This document shows, piece after piece, positions 57,540 through 64,000 of a DNA stretch of 64,000 nucleotides; the stretch's first letter is position 1; the number at the start of each line of letters is the position of its first letter. Both the position numbers and the translations under genes were made by a program. The notes beneath the pieces are model-generated. The model had not been told where the DNA came from, made no database searches, and saw only the letters and a program-made list of their open reading frames with translations. Source of the stretch: JAWKTV01 sp041398905 (GTDB taxonomy: Bacteria > Planctomycetota > Planctomycetia > Planctomycetales > Planctomycetaceae); the NCBI GenBank assembly GCA_041398905.1, contig JAWKTV010000001.1, forward strand, positions 558,001 through 622,000, written 5' to 3'.

Positions 57540-59225
57540 ATGGATTTCACGATGAGATTGCTTCGCCAGATCCCGCGCGATGTCGGGAAGCCAGTCCTGA
57601 TTGCGATGTGCCTGGTCCTGTCGGCAGCGGCGATGCTGTCGGCCGACGATGACCGAACGGTGCGGGTATTCATCTTCGCAGGTCAGTCGAACATGGTCGG
57701 GTCGGATTCGAAGGTGCGGGACATCCAGCGATTCCCGCCATTCGCCGGGCTGGAAGCGAAGCAGCCGGAGGTGCGGTTCTGGTACTGCCTGGGCCGAGAA
57801 GACAAGTCGGTTTCGGACGGCTGGGTGGACTTGCAACCGGTTGACGACGTGGTGGGGCCAGAACTGAGCTTCGCCCGCAAAGTGACCCAGCACGTCGATG
57901 CTCCGATCGCCATCATCAAGATCGCCGCCGGGGGCACCCATCTGGGTGGTGACTGGAACCCCGATGATCCGAGTGGCTTCAAAATGTATCCCCTGGCGCT
58001 GCGGACCGTGCGCGACGCACTGGCGGACCTCGACCAACAAGGAGTCGCGTATCGAGTCGAAGGGTTCATGTGGCATCAGGGCGAGAACGACATGTTCGAG
58101 CCGGACTTCATGCAGAATTATGGTCGCAACCTGAAGAACTTTCTGGCCAGTTGGCGACGCGACCTCGAGACTCCCGAGTTGCGGTTCTACATCGGAGAAC
58201 TCTGCACCAAGACGATCTGGGGCATGGACCTGCGTCCCCTCATGTACGCGATCAGCCTCGGCCAGAAGGAGGTCGCCGACAACGACTCACTTGCGGAGTA
58301 CGTGCCGACGTCGCATGTCGGTGTCGAGATCGGAGGCGGAGCGGGCCTGCACTATCACTACGGCACGCTGGGACAACTCGAGCACGGCGTCAATTACGCG
58401 GATGCGTACCTCCGCAACATCGGCAAGTTGAAGTCGCAGTCCCGTTCACTCCAGGATTGGCCGTATCCGCAGGGTTCCACGGTCAAGCTGTTCGTGCTCG
58501 CCGGGCACCGCAACATGGAAGGCGAACGGGCGTTTGTGCAGGAACTGGCGAAACTGGAGAGCGGTCCAGCGCTGCTGCATGCCGACCCGACCGTCGCGTT
58601 CAAATACAGCATCGGCGGCGGCTACCGCGTGTCGGACGGCTGGGAACCGCTCGGCCCGGCCGGTTTCTACGACACCTTCGGCCCCGAGTTGAGCTTCTCG
58701 GCAGTGCTGGAGAAAGGCGGCGTCGCCAATTTCGCGATCGCCAAATTCACACACAGCGGATCTCAGATCATCGACTGGACGCCCGCAGGCAGCGAGGCGA
58801 AGTCGCGCAACCTCTATCCAGCGTTCATCGACTTCGTGCAACAAGCGATCAAGGAACTGGAGGCCAAAGGTCACCGGGTCGAGCTGGCCGGGGTCTTCTA
58901 TCACCTCGGTGAAAACGACATGTCGTGGGGGCCTTTCCGGCAAGGCGCGCCGGCGCGTTTGATATCGCTGGTGACTCAGAGTCGTGAGGACTTGGGGCTG
59001 CCGACGCTCAAATGGTTTGTCAGTCAGCAACCACCCACGGACGACCCGTCCGTTCGCGAAATTGATGTGACCGCGGAACTGGAGCGAGCCGTTGCTGCCG
59101 ACGAACACCTGATTCACATCAAGGTCTTCGACCTGCCGGAGCAGGAAAAGCAGTTGGTCATTGACACGCGGGGAATCGTCTGGCTGGGTGAGGCCATCGC
59201 ACAGGAGTACCTGGAGCGGCAGTGA
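57540..59225 (+). CDS. Secreted tandem sialate O-acetylesterase (SASA) protein
   Basis: The 561-residue exported protein holds two SGNH-type SASA/carbohydrate-esterase domains after a signal (VLIAMCLVLSAAAMLSA). Domain one has the nucleophile motif FAGQSNM with Ser50 and HQGEND at 179-184. Domain two, from about residue 312, repeats the pattern with LAGHRNM (Arg324 where Ser is expected) and HLGEND at 455-460. The first probably removes acetyl groups from sugars; the second lacks its nucleophile and is probably binding or structural. AGGGA precedes the ATG at 57540. Confidence 0.9.
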   Translation: MDFTMRLLRQIPRDVGKPVLIAMCLVLSAAAMLSADDDRTVRVFIFAGQSNMVGSDSKVRDIQRFPPFAGLEAKQPEVRFWYCLGREDKSVSDGWVDLQPVDDVVGPELSFARKVTQHVDAPIAIIKIAAGGTHLGGDWNPDDPSGFKMYPLALRTVRDALADLDQQGVAYRVEGFMWHQGENDMFEPDFMQNYGRNLKNFLASWRRDLETPELRFYIGELCTKTIWGMDLRPLMYAISLGQKEVADNDSLAEYVPTSHVGVEIGGGAGLHYHYGTLGQLEHGVNYADAYLRNIGKLKSQSRSLQDWPYPQGSTVKLFVLAGHRNMEGERAFVQELAKLESGPALLHADPTVAFKYSIGGGYRVSDGWEPLGPAGFYDTFGPELSFSAVLEKGGVANFAIAKFTHSGSQIIDWTPAGSEAKSRNLYPAFIDFVQQAIKELEAKGHRVELAGVFYHLGENDMSWGPFRQGAPARLISLVTQSREDLGLPTLKWFVSQQPPTDDPSVREIDVTAELERAVAADEHLIHIKVFDLPEQEKQLVIDTRGIVWLGEAIAQEYLERQ

Positions 59226-59439
59226 CTCACACAGGGGACCATCGTCACGAAACCTCGTGCAGCAGGCTGCTTTCAGTGGCGCAGCAGGTATGCCCACGGC
59301 GTTCATCAACCGTACCGACGTGACGACTTCTTGATCCTGAATTTGTCGTCGCGCGCGGCGGGGGTGCTGACTCGCCTAATGTCCGAGTCGTGGCTGCAGC
59401 CGGCGCGACTCCCGCCGCTCAGCGCGAGCGTCACGGTGG

Positions 59440-62205
59440 TTACCTCCAGCCGATCACTCGGAAGATGCCCTCGCGTTTGGCGATCATTTCCGGCAGTTGC
59501 AGCAGACGCTCGCGGTAGATGCTCAACACCACACCGGCGATGAACAGGACCGCGCCACCCGCCAACAGGTAAACGCCAATCGCAACCTGCGGTCGATAGG
59601 CGAGCGAGCCGATCAGGATCAGCAGGTACGTCACCAGGGCCGAGCCGCCGATCAATGTCGTCGCCTTGACTTGCCAGCTACAGCCCGTGGCGACCATCAG
59701 AATGGTGACGGTCAGGAGCGCGATTTCGTCGGCAAGCGACGGGCCGTCGCCGGCGAATCGATGGTACAGCATGGCGATGAACAAGGCCCCGGCCGCGAGC
59801 AGCGAACCCAACCACAGCCCCAATGCCGCCGACTCGCCGATGCTCAGGTCTTCACGGAACAATCCAACGTAGCCCGCCACCAGCAGCAGCACCCCGGCGA
59901 CCACGCAGAAGATCTCCAGCTTCTGCCATCCGCTCAGGTCGACGAGCAGGTTGAGCGTGAGGAAGGTCACCGCCCCCAGGGCAACGGTCGCGGTGACATA
60001 CCAGCGTCGCCACGAAACCTGCGGCGAGAGTAGCACACCCAGTCCGCCCGCCGACGCGCACAGAATCAGCACCAGCAGGTCGAGCCATTCGCGTTGCCCC
60101 GCCAGCCGGCCCAGCCCCTGCAGGAACGCGACGACGAGCGCCAGCGACAGCACCGCGTGTCCACATAATAGCACCGTCGCACCCGGGCCACGCATCACGG
60201 TTTGAGGCTCACCTGCGCTGTCATAGCGGGCGACATGTTCCAGCCCCAGAAATCGCGCGGCCGCCAGTCCCGCGACTCCCAATCCCGCGAACACCAGCGG
60301 GTAGTAGGTCGTGGGCACGCCGAAATAGCCGGCGAACTGCCACATCGCACCGCACCCCGCCAGCGTCGCCAGGAAGGCATTCCAGTCACGACGCCGGAAC
60401 ATCCCCGCCAGCAGATAGAAGACGGTTGCTTCCAGGAACGTCAGCCCCAGGAGCAGATTCTCGGTCTGACCTTCGATCGCCCGGAAAAACGCGGTCGAGT
60501 CCTGCTCGAGTGCCGCGACGAACGTGCCGCCGAGAATCACCGCCGTCGCCACGTGTGCCACGTGGGCCAGTGGGGTTTCCGGACTGTGCCCTCGCCACAA
60601 TCGCGAGGCGATGATGTACCCGATCGGCACGAGCATCAGCAGGGGTGCCTGCTGGTCCCAACTCGTCCACCCCAGTTGACGCAGCAGCCCCGCCGACGCG
60701 ATCAGCAGTGCCGATGCACTCAGGAAAAAGTAGCTCTCCGAGACGAACGGCTGGGTCTTTCGACACAGCCATGCCGACAGCCGGGTCGTCAACGCCAGCA
60801 GCACCATCACGCCCACGAACTGCCAGCCGGTCGCCAATCCCACGCCCACCGCCTGCAAAACCGCGCTGGTCGACCGCAGGTGGACGCCAAGCCCGATCAG
60901 CGTCGGCAGGAACGCCAGTGCCAGGCTGATCGTTCCCAGATGCTTCGAGAGCCGTGTATCCGCCTCGGTGACCAAGCTGCGTGAGAGATGCAATGCCAGC
61001 GACGTGAGTGCCAGCACCGCGATCAACCCCTCCGCATCGACATGCGGCAGCACCAGCGTGAGTTCCGCCATCAGTAGCGACACCGCCGCCGCGTAGGTGT
61101 AGTAGCCAACCCGCCGCACCACCAGGTCCGAGTACAGATATAGATAGGCCGCCGCGAGCCAAAGCCCGCCCGCCAGCAGATCATTCTCAGTCAGTCGATT
61201 GCCCGACCAGTCGAGTCCGACCGCGTCATTCACCCAGCCGAAGAGTTGCGAGCCGATCAACGTGATGACCGCCGCCGCGAGTTGCACATGCCCCGACCAG
61301 AACAACGGCAGACCGTATCGACTGCGGCTGAACTCCCCGTCCGGCGCGAACGCCCGCTCGGCGTGAATCGACATTGCGGCCAGGATCGTCAGCACCAATG
61401 CGAGATGCCCCGCGTCGGTCACCACCCCGATCTGCCCCAGGATCAGCAGGGCCGTCAGCGTAATGCCGGCCTCCACCGCGTACATGAAGAGTGGATCCTT
61501 CAGCACGTACACGGTCGCCGCATAGGCCAGCACGCAGATCAGCCCGCCAACCCACAGGTTCCCTTCGACCGTGACGAGATTTTGCGCGTCGTAGAACCAG
61601 AGATTGAGTGGCAGCACCACGCAACCGAGAAACGTCAGCGCCTGCCCAGCCACTTTGAAACGAGTTTTGAGGGCCGTCCACCATCCGGCTCCCATCAGCG
61701 ACACGCTGCCGATCCCCATCGCGATCGCGACGATCCGTGGATCGTCAAAGATCCGCAAGCTGACCAGCCAGACGATCAGCCCGAGCACCGCCAAGCCGCC
61801 ACCGATTGTCAGCAGCCAGTGAATCGCCCTCGGGTCGAGCAGCGCCTCGAACATCCGTGTGAGCACCGGTTTCACAGGTTCGGCGGTTGCGGCCGCCGGC
61901 TTACCCCGCGGGGGATCGATGAAATCGACGATATCGATCGCGCCAGCCATATACTCGCGTGCACGGGATCCCAGTGGTTCCGACTCCCCGCCCACGAGCG
62001 GCCCCGCCTGTTCCGCCTCCCCACTTTGACCGGGTAGTGGCGGCGGGCTGGCCGTCTCGCGCACCGGTTCACCAAGGTCGAGGCTGTCTCCCACCTCGGG
62101 GATCGTCAACTGCCTCCCGCAGGTCGGGCATTCCGCCCGCGTCCCGGCGTATTCATCCTTCGCACGAAGTTTCCGACCACAGGGACAAGTGAGACTAATC
62201 GCCAT
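59440..62205 (-). CDS. Zinc-ribbon polytopic membrane protein
   Basis: The 921-residue inner-membrane protein starts with a zinc ribbon (CPCGRKL...AECPTCGRQL, two CxC/CxxC pairs) and a Pro/Glu-rich linker. From about residue 130 to the end come some twenty or more hydrophobic helices (for example WLLTIGGGLAVLGLIVWLVS, VWGGLICVLAYAATVYVL-like stretches). I know no function for this layout; it recalls DUF2157/DUF2339-like membrane proteins. The ATG at 62205, with GGGACG before it, starts directly at the ribbon; the 62322 frame upstream is low-complexity. Confidence 0.78.
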   Translation of the reverse strand: MAISLTCPCGRKLRAKDEYAGTRAECPTCGRQLTIPEVGDSLDLGEPVRETASPPPLPGQSGEAEQAGPLVGGESEPLGSRAREYMAGAIDIVDFIDPPRGKPAAATAEPVKPVLTRMFEALLDPRAIHWLLTIGGGLAVLGLIVWLVSLRIFDDPRIVAIAMGIGSVSLMGAGWWTALKTRFKVAGQALTFLGCVVLPLNLWFYDAQNLVTVEGNLWVGGLICVLAYAATVYVLKDPLFMYAVEAGITLTALLILGQIGVVTDAGHLALVLTILAAMSIHAERAFAPDGEFSRSRYGLPLFWSGHVQLAAAVITLIGSQLFGWVNDAVGLDWSGNRLTENDLLAGGLWLAAAYLYLYSDLVVRRVGYYTYAAAVSLLMAELTLVLPHVDAEGLIAVLALTSLALHLSRSLVTEADTRLSKHLGTISLALAFLPTLIGLGVHLRSTSAVLQAVGVGLATGWQFVGVMVLLALTTRLSAWLCRKTQPFVSESYFFLSASALLIASAGLLRQLGWTSWDQQAPLLMLVPIGYIIASRLWRGHSPETPLAHVAHVATAVILGGTFVAALEQDSTAFFRAIEGQTENLLLGLTFLEATVFYLLAGMFRRRDWNAFLATLAGCGAMWQFAGYFGVPTTYYPLVFAGLGVAGLAAARFLGLEHVARYDSAGEPQTVMRGPGATVLLCGHAVLSLALVVAFLQGLGRLAGQREWLDLLVLILCASAGGLGVLLSPQVSWRRWYVTATVALGAVTFLTLNLLVDLSGWQKLEIFCVVAGVLLLVAGYVGLFREDLSIGESAALGLWLGSLLAAGALFIAMLYHRFAGDGPSLADEIALLTVTILMVATGCSWQVKATTLIGGSALVTYLLILIGSLAYRPQVAIGVYLLAGGAVLFIAGVVLSIYRERLLQLPEMIAKREGIFRVIGWR

Positions 62206-62443
62206 CGTGGACGTCCCGGAAGAGAAGGACGCTCGGCCGAAATGCGGTCGAGCGGAGAATTTGCTGCGTCCGCAGCGCGGTATCAGGCTGCGTAGGGGGC
62301 GAACTCCTCGCGAGAATAGCACGCGCGGAGTTCAGCCGGTCACCAAGAATTCGCGTTCCTGCAAGAGCCAACCACCATCGGCATCGGCACGACCGCCAGC
62401 GCCGTTCCAGGCCGCACAGACCTAACGAGGCGCGCGGCGACTT

Positions 62444-63069
62444 TCATTCGCTCGCCAACGTCCCCCCCAGCACTTCGCGCAATCGCCGAATCGCCCGCAG
62501 GTAACGCATGCCTGCGGCCGCCGGAGTTACTCCCAACGCCGTCGCGACTTCGCCATTTCCCAGATGCTCAGCGTGCCGCATCAGGATGACTTCGCGATCC
62601 ACTTCGTCGAGCTGATCGATCGCGTCCCAGAACTTGTGTTCCAGTTCCTCTTTAATGGCCGCCGCCGCTGGCGTCAGGCCGGCATCCTGCAACTGGCCGG
62701 CGAGATTGATCGACGAGCGATCGAACCCGCCAGCCGCCTGGATCGGCTGCTCGCGGCTGACGTCGCGCCGCTGCGCCCGGTTTCGACGATGCAGATCGAT
62801 CATCCGATCCTTCGCCAGCGACCGGAGCCAGAGATGAAAGGGCATGGGCGGCGCTGCCAGATAGTCTCCCAGCCGTCGACTCGCTTCCAGCATGACATCC
62901 TGCACGACGTCACTGGCGTCGACCCGCTGGACCATCTTCCGGTCCATCCGCATGGCCACCAGCTTCCGCACCGCTTCCCGGTGTCGGTCCAGCAACGAGT
63001 TAATCGCCGCATCTTCGCCCCGCGCGCACCGGCGAGCAGATTTTCCGTCCGTTCGCCGGTAGGCCACAT
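62444..63069 (-). CDS. ECF-type RNA polymerase sigma factor (frameshifted near the start)
   Basis: This protein of about 208 residues resembles the planctomycete-specific ECF group (TIGR02984-like). It has region 2 VDASDVVQDVMLEASRRLGD and MPFHLWLRSLAKDRMID, the spacer FDRSSINLAGQL, and region 4 LDEVDREVILMRHAEHLGNGEVATALGVTPAAAGMRYLRAI. One shift near 63020 separates the first 16 residues (MWPTGERTENLLAGAR) from the rest. No anti-sigma gene follows; this group often is regulated by a linked protein kinase, not seen here. It runs toward the zinc-ribbon gene. Confidence 0.88.
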
Positions 63070-63170
63070 TCGGTCACCTCGGGAGCAGCCGCCGGCTGCA
63101 CCGGCGCATGGAACGTTCGGCGGTCAAAGCCGCACGCGGCTGCGTTCGCGAAGCCGCGTGCGAACATCAC

Positions 63171-64000
63171 CTATTCTTCGACATTGAAGTTGCCTGCCTT
63201 CGCGTCGGCCTTTGACTTCGCTTCCTGAGCTTCAGACACCGCGGGATTCGGCGTCGCATCGGCCTCCGCCATGCCGCGAATCCACTTCACCGCATTCGTG
63301 ATCGACGCCAGATAGGCCTCGTTCGTCCACGACGCGTCGTTGTGTCCCAGATTGTTGAAGTACACCGTCCCCTCGCCCCAGGTGCGAATCCAGCAGACGG
63401 GAACATGGTAGCCATGCTTCGCATTCACCTTACCGCCCGTCGGACTCCTGGAGTAGTCGAGACTCAGCAGTACCCGCACGGTTTCCGGATTGTGATTGCG
63501 GTACATGTAGATCTCGTCCTTGATGACGAACTCGGCGCCGAACGGCTGTACCAGGACATTGTCAGGCTCGTGATTCGTCAGCGTGACCGTCGATCCGGCA
63601 CCCCACGGATGCCCGATGAACGTGCCGTTGATCATCGTGTAGTAAGGCTCGTAATTGTGGAAGGTGTCGGCCGCGGAATGGAATCCCAGCACACCATGCC
63701 CGGCTTCCTTCAGCCACTCGTTGAAGAAGTAGTCGCGATCCTCCTGAGCGATCGGCAGATCACCCGTCGTATAGAACGCCACGATGTCGTAGTGCTGCAG
63801 GTTCGCCTTGGTGAAGTCGCTCGCCACATCCTGGGTGCAGTCGACGTCGAACAACCCGGTCTGCTGACCGAGCTGCGTCAGCGCGATCTCGGCCGGGGCC
63901 AGCGCGTTCGCCGGGCGGGTGACTGAACCGTGCCGGAATCCCTGGCTCTGTGTCACAAACAGAATCCGCGTCGGCTTCGTCGCCTCCGCGGGCGTGTCGA
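63171..64000 (-). CDS. ThuA-domain protein, 5' end beyond window
   Basis: This is the C-terminal part of a protein with a ThuA-like (trehalose-utilisation, amidotransferase-fold) domain. The frame is open to the right edge. Visible are RILFVTQSQGFRHGSV, HYDIVAFYTTGDLP, GHGVLGFHSAADTFHNYEPY, HPWGAGSTVTL, a late RTWGEGTVYFNNLGHND and an Ala/Lys/Glu-rich tail. The internal GTG at 63956 is not a likely start because the conserved first strand begins upstream. Related domains occur in the 13262 gene. Export cannot be judged without the N-terminus. Confidence 0.85.
   Translation of the reverse strand, partial: DTPAEATKPTRILFVTQSQGFRHGSVTRPANALAPAEIALTQLGQQTGLFDVDCTQDVASDFTKANLQHYDIVAFYTTGDLPIAQEDRDYFFNEWLKEAGHGVLGFHSAADTFHNYEPYYTMINGTFIGHPWGAGSTVTLTNHEPDNVLVQPFGAEFVIKDEIYMYRNHNPETVRVLLSLDYSRSPTGGKVNAKHGYHVPVCWIRTWGEGTVYFNNLGHNDASWTNEAYLASITNAVKWIRGMAEADATPNPAVSEAQEAKSKADAKAGNFNVEE

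Overview
The window reads as chromosomal DNA from a GC-rich member of the phylum Planctomycetota. The evidence is the family content: a ThuA/PVC-dehydrogenase/CxxCH heme protein, a DUF1592-DUF1552 pair, a BBP7 outer-membrane barrel protein, a TIGR04138-type protein, a planctomycete-style ECF sigma factor, Tat-exported Gfo/Idh and amidohydrolase proteins, and a DUF4159 protein. No rRNA, tRNA, CRISPR array or prophage was seen. One insertion sequence is present.

Layout. 1-5511 (minus): a membrane module of an OB-fold membrane protein, a flotillin and a DUF3686-type ATPase (running off the left edge), plus a small membrane-anchored protein. 5579-7963 (minus): a TIGR04138-type protein and a secreted esterase/SMP-30 fusion. 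8024-9494: a complete IS with 29-bp inverted repeats and a 4-bp target duplication. 9756-12765: a Tat-exported oxidoreductase converging on an AAA+ ATPase. 13262-25497: a 1494-residue ThuA/dehydrogenase/HEAT/cytochrome protein, a XerC/D-type recombinase, the DUF1592 cytochrome and DUF1552 pair, a von Willebrand protein and a second oxidoreductase. 25742-32955: BBP7 barrel, DUF4159 protein, TPR lipoprotein, EF-hand repeat protein and a large secreted protein. 33490-46437: rhomboid protease, GalT, GYF protein, SurE, FAS1 protein, PDZ/YbaY/DUF4214 protein, PstS-like protein, glycyl-tRNA synthetase and IspG. 46558-64000: MoxR-like ATPase, a ubiquitin-fold/BNR pair, zinc-ribbon and coiled-coil proteins, thioredoxin with a good promoter, amidohydrolase, ABC ATPase with a large partner, a two-domain SASA esterase, a polytopic zinc-ribbon protein, an ECF sigma factor and a 5'-incomplete ThuA protein.

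Function. Much of the content concerns the cell envelope and breakdown of carbohydrates or sugar derivatives (oxidoreductases, sialate-type esterases, ThuA proteins, PVC cytochromes, GalT), mixed with housekeeping genes (glyS, ispG, trxA, surE).

Reading caution. About twenty genes, including the essential glycyl-tRNA synthetase, carry one or more single-base frameshifts, densest in 1-12.8 kb. Conserved sequence resumes in the next frame each time, so most are probably sequence errors rather than decay. Those genes are given as single CDS spans with the breaks noted.
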